Shown: in pieces, positions 52,602 through 61,474 of the stretch
Layout of the letters: each line of letters starts with the position of its first letter
How positions within the stretch are numbered: position 1 is the stretch's first letter
NCBI RefSeq assembly: GCF_900129975.1
Contig: NZ_FSRG01000007.1
Coordinates: forward strand, 97,908 to 161,907
DNA: 64,000 nt
Direction of reading: 5' to 3'
From: Halodesulfovibrio marinisediminis DSM 17456
GTDB lineage: Bacteria > Desulfobacterota > Desulfovibrionia > Desulfovibrionales > Desulfovibrionaceae
The notes under the pieces: model-generated
Databases searched by the model: none
The model's input: the letters and a program-made list of their open reading frames with translations, nothing else
Told to the model about the DNA's origin: nothing
Program-made: the position numbers and the translations under genes

Positions 52602-54584
52602 ATGAGTAAAAAACGGGTGAAGGGGAAAGTTCTCCCATTTCATACACAGCAGGAGGAACCTGCCGCAATGGATAACTCTTTGGATATTAAGGGCAAAGAG
52701 TTTTCGGTTGATGCACAGGAAGCTTCTGTTGAATGTAACACCAGACCGGAACAAGCAAGTGAAACCAACAGGGTTGAACTTGAGGTTACGGTTGATTTGG
52801 ACCCATGGTCTGATGAAGCATGGCAGGCTTCGCTAACCGGAGTTGAAAGTGATCTGGTTGCCGAACTGTTTGGTGATGATAAGAGGACAACACCCAATAA
52901 TGAAGTTACCATTGAAGAAATGCAGTGGCTTTTGAAAAGTCCCGATGATGTTTCAGACTGTGAGTCTACTGACAAAGATTCTCCGTTTATGTTTGGGCTT
53001 CCACCTAAACAGCTTGCAGATGCACAAAAAACAGGCACCCTGACCCATTTGTTAGAGTATCGTTATCGCAAGTCAATACAGTTCCCAGTGCTTGATAAGG
53101 TGCTGAATAAATTTGCTGCTGTTGCCTCTAAACGACTTCATAAAATTAGCGGGCAGTCTTGTCAGATAAAGGCGATACGTTCAGCTCGTGCTCCGTTTGA
53201 TGTCTGGCTGCGGATGGATCATCCGTTGGCTACTTCATTTTCAATGTTTCCGCTTGAAGGTGTAGGCGTTTTCGGGATGGAGCGCGAAGTTGCTGTTGGG
53301 CTTGCAAACGCTATTTTTTCAGCGGGAGAGCAGGAGTCGTTATCGCAGTTACTTCGCAGGCTGGCGGTTCTGAAAAAGAATAAAAAAAATTTACCAATGT
53401 TTCCTATGGCAGGCAGTGTTGTGCGTCATGTGCTGCATCTGCTTTTGCTTGATCTGGAATGGGCACTTGCGCCGTTTTATGAAGTGGAATCCATACACGG
53501 GAAGGCTGATGAGCCTGCCCTGTATAGCAAACACTTCTGGCTTGATGAACCGTGCATTGCCTGCGAGTTGAGTATCAGTATTGATATGAATTCTGTTGAA
53601 GGGAGTGGGGCTGAAAGTAGCAGTGGAACAATGATGATAATGTTCCCTGAAAAGATGCTGGAAGAGATTCTCCCGATCCTGACTGGAGAACAGTCTGTTC
53701 TTGTTCCAGAATTAACAGAGTTTGGTACTTCAGCATTAGAGCGTCTTTTGCACTTAGATAATGATGTGTTGCGGGCAGAGCTGGAGAGTCAGCATCCATT
53801 ATCCGCAGCCGTTATTCTCTCGCAGCTTTCTGAAGATAGAAGAATGACGCTTATCGAAAAGATGAGCAAAGATAAGCGGGAAGGGATTGAGCGTCGGGTA
53901 GGGCATCGGGCTGGCATAGAACAGGTTTTGTCAGAACCGCAGCAATTTGTTGCATCGGTTTTGGCCTTAGGTGAAAGTCATGCTGCACAGGTGCTCAGCA
54001 GTTTTTCTCCTGAAGCTGCAGCCGGTTTTTTGCGAGAGGCTGGTAAGCTCCCATCGTTGTATCCTGAACAGGTTAATGCGCTTTTGAAAAGCCGTAATAG
54101 TTCCATTGTAAGTACTGGAGCATTAGTCGTAGACAGTGCTTTAGTTAGGCGCTTGATGATTCGTGCGGTTGCAGCAAAGGATATGGCGAAAGTTGTCGCT
54201 CTATGTCGCAACGACAGGGTGCACATGCCGTTTGCTTTGATTTTGTCGGTGCCTGTGGAAGATGTTGTAACGGTGCTTCGTACTGAGCCGGTATCTATTC
54301 ATACTGCCGTGGTTTTACTGGTTCTGGAAACAGACAGGGAATATGCTGCACGTTTACTTGCTGCTTTTACGCACGAAGAGCAACAGCAGATTGTGAAACA
54401 GCTTATTCATGGCAAGCGCATAGAATCAGAATTTGTTACTCTTCTTGAAAATTACCTTATCGCACAGCTTTCAAATCGAAGCGAAAAGGAAACGCTCAGT
54501 ATGCCGGATCAGGAGCAGTGGGCAGTTTCCGGAGCAGTAGAGTGGTTGCTGGAGAAGTATTCCGCTGGAGAGAGCGAAGAGTAA
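52602..54584 (+). CDS. FliM-like/FliG-like fusion protein
   Basis: A 660-residue cytosolic protein. Residues 1-120 are acidic and unstructured-looking. About 150-360 resembles the FliM middle (CheC-like) domain: VLDKVLNKFAAVASKRLH, SFSMFPLEGVGVFGME. About 390-490 resembles FliG middle-domain helices. ESQHPLSAAVILSQLSEDRR matches the EHPQ-type motif, and a second related block lies near 560-610 (VSIHTAVVLLVLETDREYA). There is no FliN/SPOA domain. It would be a motor-switch-like adaptor. No flagellar gene is nearby. AGGA precedes the ATG. Confidence 0.6.
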   Translation: MSKKRVKGKVLPFHTQQEEPAAMDNSLDIKGKEFSVDAQEASVECNTRPEQASETNRVELEVTVDLDPWSDEAWQASLTGVESDLVAELFGDDKRTTPNNEVTIEEMQWLLKSPDDVSDCESTDKDSPFMFGLPPKQLADAQKTGTLTHLLEYRYRKSIQFPVLDKVLNKFAAVASKRLHKISGQSCQIKAIRSARAPFDVWLRMDHPLATSFSMFPLEGVGVFGMEREVAVGLANAIFSAGEQESLSQLLRRLAVLKKNKKNLPMFPMAGSVVRHVLHLLLLDLEWALAPFYEVESIHGKADEPALYSKHFWLDEPCIACELSISIDMNSVEGSGAESSSGTMMIMFPEKMLEEILPILTGEQSVLVPELTEFGTSALERLLHLDNDVLRAELESQHPLSAAVILSQLSEDRRMTLIEKMSKDKREGIERRVGHRAGIEQVLSEPQQFVASVLALGESHAAQVLSSFSPEAAAGFLREAGKLPSLYPEQVNALLKSRNSSIVSTGALVVDSALVRRLMIRAVAAKDMAKVVALCRNDRVHMPFALILSVPVEDVVTVLRTEPVSIHTAVVLLVLETDREYAARLLAAFTHEEQQQIVKQLIHGKRIESEFVTLLENYLIAQLSNRSEKETLSMPDQEQWAVSGAVEWLLEKYSAGESEE

Positions 54585-54639
54585 TCCTCTTCATTGCTTG
54601 ATGTAGCAGTATTCATTTGTGTGCATCTAGATAAAAATT

Positions 54640-54678
54640 AAGGCCGACGGGCAGAATTACTGCCTGTCGGCCTTTGTT
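54640..54678. terminator. Bidirectional intrinsic terminator
   Basis: AAGGCCGACGGGCA (54640-54653) pairs with TGCCTGTCGGCCTT (54661-54674), one wobble. It lies between the FliM/FliG-like gene (plus) and the YgiQ gene (minus). Confidence 0.9.
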
Positions 54679-54729
54679 GTTATATGTAGTGCAGAGTACT
54701 TTATTTGATGTGCATGCTGCAAAAGCTGG

Positions 54730-56721
54730 TTAGCGCTTGTTTATTGCGAAAGGAGATGTTTTTCCCTGACCGGACTGCTTTTCGTGCTTAGGCTTGTTGT
54801 TGCGTCTGGACTGTTTGCTAGCGCCGTGTTTGCCTGAATCGCGTCTGGATTCCGCTTTCTGGTTCGATTTTTTTGCACTATATGCACCACGGTTTCCTCG
54901 TGGAGTTTTGTTGTTTTTACGCCCGACTGTTGGCATCAGGATGTGATGCTGGCGAAGACGTTCCGCATCGGTACGAGCAACATAAATCTCGTTTCCTTTC
55001 TCATCAATACCGGCATAGTAGGATGCTGTCGCTACTGTGCCTGGTGTCGGGATAAAGCACTGTACCTGCTGCGGTTGCCAGCCTCTGGCACGTAGCCAGT
55101 TGCCGAGTTCGTGCATGTGGTTGTCGGTACAACCGGGGAATGCACTCATGAGATATGGAATAACGTATTGTTCTTTCCCTGCTTGCTCGGAGTATTTTTT
55201 GAACGCATTGAGGAAGCTTTCAAAAGAGGCGAGTCCCGGTTTACGCATACTGTTTAGAACACCATCGCAAATATGCTCCGGTGCAACCTTAAGCTGGCCG
55301 CCGGTGAATTCCATGGTATATGCGCGAAGGGCTGTTTCCTCTTTCTGCGCTAGATCATAGCGGACTCCACTCGCAACGCGGACGTTTTTAATGCCCTTAA
55401 TTTTTTGGATGTCACGCAGCAGAGCAATGCCTTCAGCCTGATTTACTGTAAATTGCGGGCAAACTTTCGGGTGCATGCAGCTTTGACGCTTACATTTCTC
55501 TGGGCAGGCTTTACAGTATGCCTGCCACATGTTTGCCGACGGGCCACCAACATCGCTGATAGAGCCTCTAAAGCGTTTGTTGCGGGTAAGAACTTCTACT
55601 TCCTGCATAATAGACTCTTTACTGCGTGAGGCAATTCTTCTGCCTTGATGCAATGCCAGAGAACAGAAAGAGCAACCACCGCCACAGCCGCGGTGAGTTG
55701 TGATGCTGGTTGTCATCATTTCTACGCAAGGAATTTTCTCTGTGTAGGAAGGATGTTGTGTTTTTGCGTATGGTAAGCCGTATAGCTCATCCATTTCTTC
55801 TTCAGACAAAGGAAAAGCTGGCGGTGCAAGAATCACAGCGCGTTTGCCGACAGGTTGAATTGCCCAGCCGTCAGCTTCCTGAACATGCCGTTCAAGAGCA
55901 AGTGTTGCTGTCATTAATTTTTTGGCGTCAGCTTCAATTTCTTCATGTGATGGAAGCGCAGTAACTTTTGCCTGTGTCGGGATATCCTCGGCAACACCCA
56001 TGTAGGCTATTCCACGGACATCCTGTGCAATATAGGAAAATGGTGTTCCAGAAGTTTCGCCGTATTGGTCGAGAACATGGGCTATATGCAACATGGCATA
56101 TTCACCCATGCCATAAACAACGCAGTCTGCTTTACTGTCGAGTAAGATGGAGCGGCGCAGTTTGTCTGTCCAGAAGTCGTAGTGCGTGATGCGGCGCAAT
56201 GATGCTTCAATACCACCGATGACAACAGGGATGTTCGGGAACGCACTGCGGACGAGGTTGGAATAGACAATCGTGGCGCGGTTAGGGCGCGCGCCTGCTT
56301 TGCCGCCAGGAGTGTATGCGTCGTCATGACGTTTTTTTCTGAAGGCAGTGTAGTGCGCCAGCATGGAATCAATAGCACCTGCGCTTACGGAAGCGAATAG
56401 ACGCGGACGCCCCATTGCAAGAATGTCATCTGGCTTGTCCCAGCGTGGTTGAGCAACAATACCTACACGATACCCGTGGGCAACAAGCCAGCGCCCCAAC
56501 AGAGCGGTTGCAAAGCTTGGGTGATCAACGTAGGAGTCGCCAGTAACGAAGAGTATATCAAGCTCGTCCCAACCTAATTCATCCATTTCCTTTTTGGACA
56601 TAGGAAGAAAGGCAGGCTGTTCAAGCGGGGTACGTCCGAGAATCAGACGTTCAGATTTTTGATTCCATGTATTTGTCATGGGCGGAATATAAGGATTGCA
56701 TGGTGGTCTGGCAATAGACAA
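54730..56721 (-). CDS. YgiQ family radical SAM protein
   Basis: A 663-residue radical SAM enzyme of the YgiQ (UPF0313) family. The N-terminus AFLPMSKKEMDELGWDELDILFVTGDSYVDHPSFA is the family hallmark. The cluster triad is CGGGCSFC at about 346-353, and VGGIEASLRRITHYDFW and GGPSANMW are conserved. The last 60 residues are Lys/Arg/Gln-rich (SKQSRRNNKPKHEKQSGQGK), an unusual basic tail. The start is uncertain: TTG 56721 or ATG 56679. Reaction unknown. Confidence 0.88.
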   Translation of the reverse strand: MSIARPPCNPYIPPMTNTWNQKSERLILGRTPLEQPAFLPMSKKEMDELGWDELDILFVTGDSYVDHPSFATALLGRWLVAHGYRVGIVAQPRWDKPDDILAMGRPRLFASVSAGAIDSMLAHYTAFRKKRHDDAYTPGGKAGARPNRATIVYSNLVRSAFPNIPVVIGGIEASLRRITHYDFWTDKLRRSILLDSKADCVVYGMGEYAMLHIAHVLDQYGETSGTPFSYIAQDVRGIAYMGVAEDIPTQAKVTALPSHEEIEADAKKLMTATLALERHVQEADGWAIQPVGKRAVILAPPAFPLSEEEMDELYGLPYAKTQHPSYTEKIPCVEMMTTSITTHRGCGGGCSFCSLALHQGRRIASRSKESIMQEVEVLTRNKRFRGSISDVGGPSANMWQAYCKACPEKCKRQSCMHPKVCPQFTVNQAEGIALLRDIQKIKGIKNVRVASGVRYDLAQKEETALRAYTMEFTGGQLKVAPEHICDGVLNSMRKPGLASFESFLNAFKKYSEQAGKEQYVIPYLMSAFPGCTDNHMHELGNWLRARGWQPQQVQCFIPTPGTVATASYYAGIDEKGNEIYVARTDAERLRQHHILMPTVGRKNNKTPRGNRGAYSAKKSNQKAESRRDSGKHGASKQSRRNNKPKHEKQSGQGKTSPFAINKR

Positions 56722-56771
56722 TGCCTGTGCAGACTAATTAATCCTTTGTCCAAAATTATGAAGCTGAAGTG

Positions 56772-57416
56772 CTAGAGTTCGAAAAGCAGGCTTACCAACG
56801 AGGCAAGACCGAATACGATGATGATGGTTCCGGAAATTTTGCTGATGAGTCTGCTGTGCTGTTTTACGTAGTTACGCATCGCACTGGCAAAGAAGGATAG
56901 ACCGCACCACCAGACAGCGGAGCCTAGAAATACACCGAAGACCAGTGATGCTGCACCAGGGGCACCTGCATCGCCATCAATTCCAAAGGTTGCAAAAATA
57001 ACCGTAAAGGCGATGATTGTCCCTGGGTTCATGGCGGTAAGAACAAAGGTGCTCAGCCATGCGGTAAGAAGGCTCGGTTTATTTTGTTCTACCTGCACAC
57101 TTTCAGCATCGGATACAAATGCAGGACGTTGACGCATCATATGGATGCCGATGGCGATAAAGAGAAGTCCGCCGACGAGCTTAATGACTGTGCTCGAATC
57201 TGTAATGAGGTTAGTAATGGCAACAAGCCCGAATGCCGCTACCGCGCCATAGAAAAGGTCAGCAGAAGCAGCTCCGAGGCCAGAGATGAAGCCTACCGGT
57301 TTGCCGTATTTGAGTGTTCTGTGAATGCACAGTACACCAACAGGCCCGACAGGGGCAGCAATGGTGAGTCCAATTAAAAGACCCTTGAGGAAGAAGTATA
57401 AGATAGCAAGGCTCAT
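56772..57416 (-). CDS. LysE family transporter
   Basis: About 214 residues with six hydrophobic segments. The signature GLTIAAPVGPVGVLCIHRTLKYG at the start and AMNPGTIIAFTVIFATFG mark the LysE superfamily. I start at ATG 57414-57416 (MSLAILYFF); AGGA lies about 13 bases upstream, so the ribosome site is weak. It is probably an amino-acid or metabolite exporter, distinct from the homologue at 6.1 kb. Confidence 0.85.
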   Translation of the reverse strand: MSLAILYFFLKGLLIGLTIAAPVGPVGVLCIHRTLKYGKPVGFISGLGAASADLFYGAVAAFGLVAITNLITDSSTVIKLVGGLLFIAIGIHMMRQRPAFVSDAESVQVEQNKPSLLTAWLSTFVLTAMNPGTIIAFTVIFATFGIDGDAGAPGAASLVFGVFLGSAVWWCGLSFFASAMRNYVKQHSRLISKISGTIIIVFGLASLVSLLFEL

Positions 57417-57535
57417 TGTTGGAGATAGTCCTATAAAACTATAATTCGGGAACAAAACAGAGAAATATTCGACATTGTACCGCAAAACAAAAAATATGGA
57501 AGCTGCGTATTGGGTTAGCAGCGAATGGAAGACAT

Positions 57536-57570
57536 AAAAAAAGTCGACTCAAAGGTCGACTTTTTTTTAT
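57536..57570. terminator. Intrinsic terminator
   Basis: AAAAAAAGTCGAC (57536-57548) pairs with GTCGACTTTTTTTT (57555-57568). It lies between the LysE-type exporter start and the end of the EF-hand gene and would end the latter on the minus strand. Confidence 0.85.
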
Positions 57571-57588
57571 GTAATATCTGATGAATGG

Positions 57589-57921
57589 CTATTTGGTTGG
57601 TGGAGCAATGAGCTCTGGAGCGCCAGATCCCATTTTTCCTTGTTTGCCACCCATCATGCCTCCCATCATACCGCCACCTTTTTTACCGCCAGCATCGTGG
57701 CCGGACATAAAGGCATGCCATTCATCGTGAGAAATGCCGCCAGAGCTATCTTTGTCGATAGTTTGGAATGCGAGTTCTTTCATGGAAGGATAGGTCTTGG
57801 AAAATTCTTCCCAGCTAACGCTTTCGTCACCGTTAGTGTCCATTTTTCCGAACTTAGAGTCGGCAGATGCAGCGGTTGCAAAAATACAGACGAGAGCAAG
57901 GGCGAATAGAATTTTTTTCAT
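57589..57921 (-). CDS. Secreted EF-hand protein
   Basis: About 110 residues. A signal peptide ends near SAD (residue 21). Two calcium loops are visible: MDTNGDESVSWEEF and IDKDSSGGISHDEW, both with the Asp/Asn/Gly pattern and final Glu. The C-terminus is Gly/Met-rich (GGGMMGGMMGG). ATG at 57919-57921 follows AGGAGATATT. It is a small periplasmic calcium-binding protein of unknown role. Confidence 0.85.
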   Translation of the reverse strand: MKKILFALALVCIFATAASADSKFGKMDTNGDESVSWEEFSKTYPSMKELAFQTIDKDSSGGISHDEWHAFMSGHDAGGKKGGGMMGGMMGGKQGKMGSGAPELIAPPTK

Positions 57922-58236
57922 AATATCTCCTTGTGCAGCAGGCTGCTGGCAGCACTGTGCAGGTTTATGCACGGGCACAGGGTGTAGTACGAAAGCGTAG
58001 GTAGTACACCTGTGTTATGGTTTAACTGTCTGCAGAAAAAAATAAAAATTGAATTCCTGCAAATTAAACGTGCGTAGAATACTCAGTAATGAGGTCTGCG
58101 TCTACTGTGTATAAAAACTATACAGATGCAATGTTAGCCGGTCTTTTTTTAGTAAAAATTGATGCTGCAAGGAACAGTTATTTGTGGAGGGAGAATAAAA
58201 AAAAGCCTCTTTCTTTCGAAAGAGGCTTTTGAAATC
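57922..58236. other. Intergenic region upstream of the tRNA array
   Basis: About 315 bases. Apart from the first tRNA terminator (58201-58230) and the left edge of the 682-bp repeat at about 58197 I see no feature. Confidence 0.5.
58201..58230 (-). terminator. Terminator of tRNA-Asn copy 1
   Basis: AAGCCTCTTTC pairs with GAAAGAGGCTT around a short loop, with a minus-strand T run. Copies recur at 58883-58912 and 59565-59594, one per tRNA gene. Confidence 0.85.
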
Positions 58237-58312
58237 TGGCTCCTCGAGTAGGACTTGAACCTACAACCTAGTGATTAACAGTCACCCGCTCTGCCTATTG
58301 AGCCATCGAGGA
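58237..58312 (-). tRNA. tRNA-Asn(GTT), copy 1
   Basis: A 76-base tRNA including encoded CCA. The acceptor stem TCCTCGA pairs with TCGAGGA. The anticodon loop reads CTGTTAA, giving GTT (Asn). The T arm is GTAGGTTCAAGTCCTAC. All arms pair, so it should be functional. Confidence 0.96.
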
Positions 58313-58349
58313 ATATGTTGCTTGAGGTGTTTCCCTCAGTGCGGAAAAG

Positions 58350-58378
58350 TGTTTACGGATTTGCTTCGTGCTCGTCAA
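58350..58378 (-). promoter_or_regulatory. Promoter of tRNA-Asn copy 1
   Basis: Minus strand: TTGACG (58373-58378), 17-base spacer, TAAACA (58350-58355). The same arrangement occurs at copies 2 (59032-59060) and 3 (59712-59740), even though the surrounding sequence of copy 3 has diverged. Confidence 0.75.
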
Positions 58379-58878
58379 TAAAAAAATAAGAAAAAATGAA
58401 AAAAACTTTTTATCATCAAGAGCTGCTTATGAGGTTAAATGTCTATGAGGAGTGTGATTTGACATGTATGTGTATTGATTCAAGGTGGATGCTGATAAAG
58501 AGTAAGGGGTGTGATGGAGGAGCATGTAGCTATGGTTCAAGTTGTAAGGACGGGGGATGGCTAAGAGGCTGGGGTGGTGTTAGATAGAGTGTATTGCCTC
58601 GGTCAAAAAAATAGCTGGTAGGAGGGGGGATTTTGCTGAATCGGTTGAGTGCGTGGCGTGCCTTATTTTTTCTGTACTAGTGTCGTTGCTGTTTTTATCT
58701 AATTCTCAAACAAGGAGGGAGTTAAAACTTTACTTAGTGGGAAGCGTAATATGTTGTTTTTAATGAGGGAGAAAGTAGAGGAGGATGAACTTGTTTGAGG
58801 TGTTTTCAAAATCATTCAACTGTTATGTGGGGGAAGTGGCGATAAGATGTGGCTTGAATAGACTGCTAAGGTGTAAGC
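58379..58878. other. Non-coding spacer of repeat unit 1
   Basis: About 500 bases between promoter 1 and the end of unit 1, duplicated in unit 2. It is G/A/T-rich on the plus strand. A 63-codon plus-strand frame (58396-58587, Cys-rich) has no ribosome site and I do not call it. Nothing else is definable. Confidence 0.5.
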
Positions 58879-58918
58879 AAAAAAAAGCCTCTTTCTTTCG
58901 AAAGAGGCTTTTGAGTTC

Positions 58919-58994
58919 TGGCTCCTCGAGTAGGACTTGAACCTACAACCTAGTGATTAACAGTCACCCGCTCTGCCTATTGAGCCATCGAGGA
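58919..58994 (-). tRNA. tRNA-Asn(GTT), copy 2
   Basis: Identical in sequence to copy 1, 682 bases downstream in coordinate order, with encoded CCA and anticodon GTT. Confidence 0.96.
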
Positions 58995-59031
58995 ATATGT
59001 TGCTTGAGGTGTTTCCCTCAGTGCGGAAAAG

Positions 59032-59060
59032 TGTTTACGGATTTGCTTCGTGCTCGTCAA
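59032..59060 (-). promoter_or_regulatory. Promoter of tRNA-Asn copy 2
   Basis: Minus strand TTGACG, 17 bases, TAAACA, identical to copy 1. Confidence 0.75.
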
Positions 59061-59560
59061 TAAAAAAATAAGAAAAAATGAAAAAAACTTTTTATCATCA
59101 AGAGCTGCTTATGAGGTTAAATGTCTATGAGGAGTGTGATTTGACATGTATGTGTATTGATTCAAGGTGGATGCTGATAAAGAGTAAGGGGTGTGATGGA
59201 GGAGCATGTAGCTATGGTTCAAGTTGTAAGGACGGGGGATGGCTAAGAGGCTGGGGTGGTGTTAGATAGAGTGTATTGCCTCGGTCAAAAAAATAGCTGG
59301 TAGGAGGGGGGATTTTGCTGAATCGGTTGAGTGCGTGGCGTGCCTTATTTTTTCTGTACTAGTGTCGTTGCTGTTTTTATCTAATTCTCAAACAAGGAGG
59401 GAGTTAAAACTTTACTTAGTGGGAAGCGTAATATGTTGTTTTTAATGAGGGAGAAAGTAGAGGAGGATGAACTTGTTTGAGGTGTTTTCAAAATCATTCA
59501 ACTGTTATGTGGGGGAAGTGGCGATAAGATGTGGCTTGAATAGACTGCTAAGGTGTAAGC
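59061..59560. other. Non-coding spacer of repeat unit 2
   Basis: A copy of the spacer of unit 1, identical as far as I could compare by eye. Same uncalled 63-codon frame at 59078-59269. Confidence 0.5.
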
Positions 59561-59600
59561 AAAAAAAAGCCTCTTTCTTTCGAAAGAGGCTTTTGAAATC

Positions 59601-59676
59601 TGGCTCCTCGAGTAGGACTTGAACCTACAACCTAGTGATTAACAGTCACCCGCTCTGCCTATTGAGCCATCGAGGA
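59601..59676 (-). tRNA. tRNA-Asn(GTT), copy 3
   Basis: Identical tRNA body to copies 1 and 2, anticodon GTT, encoded CCA. Its upstream region differs (ATATGTGTGCTTCGG instead of ATATGTTGCTTGAGG), so this copy borders the unique flank. It is probably the ancestral locus from which the array grew. Confidence 0.96.
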
Positions 59677-59711
59677 ATATGTGTGCTTCGGTTTCCCTTA
59701 GCGCGAAAAAG

Positions 59712-59740
59712 TGTTTAGAGAAAACCTGTGGGACCGTCAA
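59712..59740 (-). promoter_or_regulatory. Promoter of tRNA-Asn copy 3
   Basis: Minus strand TTGACG (59735-59740), 17 bases, TAAACA (59712-59717). The two hexamers are conserved while the spacer has diverged, which supports a functional promoter. Confidence 0.75.
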
Positions 59741-59808
59741 GCCTTTTTTATATTTCTTTAAAAAAAATTTTTTAATGATATTTTTCTGCTCAGAGATGAG
59801 AGGGTTCC

Positions 59809-59836
59809 TTGACGATTGCTGGTAATTGGCATAACC
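59809..59836 (+). promoter_or_regulatory. Candidate lysS promoter
   Basis: TTGACG (59809-59814) is followed after 15-16 bases by CATAAC/ATAACC (59830-59836). It is about 50 bases upstream of the lysS start. Confidence 0.4.
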
Positions 59837-59881
59837 CTTCCCAATTCAGCAGTGATCGAATTCATTATACGGAGTGATCCC

Positions 59882-61465
59882 GTGAGCGAACAGGAACAGT
59901 CAAAACGTAAAAAAATAAAACTTCCCACCAAATCCAGTCATGTAGAGTACTTCATGCCTATGCTGGAAAGCTTCGTTGAGCGCGATGAGCTTAACGAGGT
60001 GGTGAAGAATAGAGTGGCAAAGTCCTGCGACTTAATGGACGCAGGCGTTTCCTTGTACCCAAATGGGTTTAGAAAGGAAGACAATTTTTCTCAAATTCGT
60101 GCAGAATATGAAGGGTTGAGTGCCGAAGAGTTAGAATCCCTTGATAAGGAATTCTTCTGCGCAGGCCGTATTGTCGGTCTTCGTTCTTTCGGTAAGGTTA
60201 CCTTCTTCCACGTTCTTGATAACAGCGGCAAGATGCAGTGTTACGCTGCCCGCGATTCTCTTGGTACTGAATCATACCAGAAGTTTAAGAAATTTGACAT
60301 CGGCGATATCGTTGGTGTTGTGGGTACATTGTTCCGCACAAAAACAGGTGAACTGACTTTGGATTGTAAGAGCGTTCAGCTTATTACTAAATCCATCCGT
60401 CCGCTCCCAGAAAAGTACCACGGTCTTAAAGACGTTGAGATTCGATACCGTCAGCGCTACGTTGACCTTATCGTAACGCCTAAGACTCGCGAAATTTTCC
60501 GCAAGCGTACTGCAATTGTACGTGAGTTCCGTAGATTTATGGAAGATAAGGGCTTTATGGAAGTTGAAACTCCTATGATGCACCCAATTCCTGGTGGCGC
60601 GACTGCTCGTCCATTTGTCACCTACCACAATGCGCAGGAACATGACATGTACATGCGTATTGCGCCGGAACTTTACTTGAAACGTCTGCTCGTTGGTGGT
60701 TTCGAAAAAGTTTTTGAAATTAACCGTAACTTCCGTAACGAAGGTGTTTCTACTCAGCATAACCCTGAATTTACCATGTGTGAGTTCTACTGGGCGTACG
60801 CAACTTTTGAAGATCTTATGGATCTGACAGAAGAGCTTTTCGGACATATTGCTAAGAAAGTGTGCGGTACTACCGTTGTCACATACCAGGGACAGGAAAT
60901 TGACCTGACTCCTGGCACTTGGCGTCGCATCGGCTTCCTCGAGTCTCTCGAAGTTATTGGTGGTCATACCAAAGAACTGTACGAAGATTACGACAAGCTT
61001 GCTGCTCACCTGAAGAGCCGTGGGGAAAAAGTTATTGAAGGCGAAAAGCTTGCTAAGCTTCAGGCTAAACTGTTTGACCTCGATGTTGAGCCAGAACTGA
61101 TTCAGCCAACCTTTATTTACAATTACCCGACAGAAATCTCTCCGCTTTCTCGTAAAAACGAAGATGATCCTCGTTTTACTGACCGTTATGAACTGTTCAT
61201 GACCGGCCGTGAGCTTGGTAACGCATTCTCTGAACTTAACGATCCTGTTGATCAGCGTCTGCGCTTCCTTGATCAGGTTGCAGAAAAAGAAGCGGGTGAT
61301 GATGAAGCACACTACATGGACGAAGATTACCTTCGTGCTCTTGAATACGGCATGCCTCCGGCTGCTGGTCAGGGTATCGGTATTGACCGTCTCGTAATGC
61401 TTCTTACTGATTCCCCATCAATTCGTGAGGTAATTCTCTTCCCACTCCTTAAACCGGAGAGTTAG
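59882..61465 (+). CDS. lysS: Lysyl-tRNA synthetase (class II)
   Basis: A 527-residue class II synthetase. After the OB-fold anticodon-binding domain come motif 2 FEINRNFRNEGVSTQHNPEFTMCEFYW and motif 3 GQGIGIDRLVML. I start at GTG 59882 (SEQEQSKRKK) behind CGGAG; a 22-residue upstream extension has no ribosome site. The gene heads the lysS-lolC/E-lolD-bamA order. Confidence 0.95.
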   Translation: MSEQEQSKRKKIKLPTKSSHVEYFMPMLESFVERDELNEVVKNRVAKSCDLMDAGVSLYPNGFRKEDNFSQIRAEYEGLSAEELESLDKEFFCAGRIVGLRSFGKVTFFHVLDNSGKMQCYAARDSLGTESYQKFKKFDIGDIVGVVGTLFRTKTGELTLDCKSVQLITKSIRPLPEKYHGLKDVEIRYRQRYVDLIVTPKTREIFRKRTAIVREFRRFMEDKGFMEVETPMMHPIPGGATARPFVTYHNAQEHDMYMRIAPELYLKRLLVGGFEKVFEINRNFRNEGVSTQHNPEFTMCEFYWAYATFEDLMDLTEELFGHIAKKVCGTTVVTYQGQEIDLTPGTWRRIGFLESLEVIGGHTKELYEDYDKLAAHLKSRGEKVIEGEKLAKLQAKLFDLDVEPELIQPTFIYNYPTEISPLSRKNEDDPRFTDRYELFMTGRELGNAFSELNDPVDQRLRFLDQVAEKEAGDDEAHYMDEDYLRALEYGMPPAAGQGIGIDRLVMLLTDSPSIREVILFPLLKPES

Positions 61466-61474
61466 CCATAGCTT

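Larger units (their letters stand above)
58197..59686. repeat. 682-bp tandem repeat carrying tRNA-Asn (two full units plus a partial third)
   Basis: Units 58197-58878 and 58879-59560 are nearly identical; a partial third unit runs from 59561 to about 59686 and then continues in diverged form. The only differences I see between full units are two bases in the tRNA 3' trailer (GAAATCTGG against GAGTTCTGG). Each unit has a terminator, tRNA-Asn, its promoter and about 550 bases of non-coding spacer. Confidence 0.9.

Noticed and set aside
58396-58587. 63-codon Cys-rich frame in both tRNA-Asn spacers (also 59078-59269)
   Set aside because: No ribosome site, low-complexity codons, and its exact duplication is explained by the 682-bp tandem repeat, not by selection on a protein.
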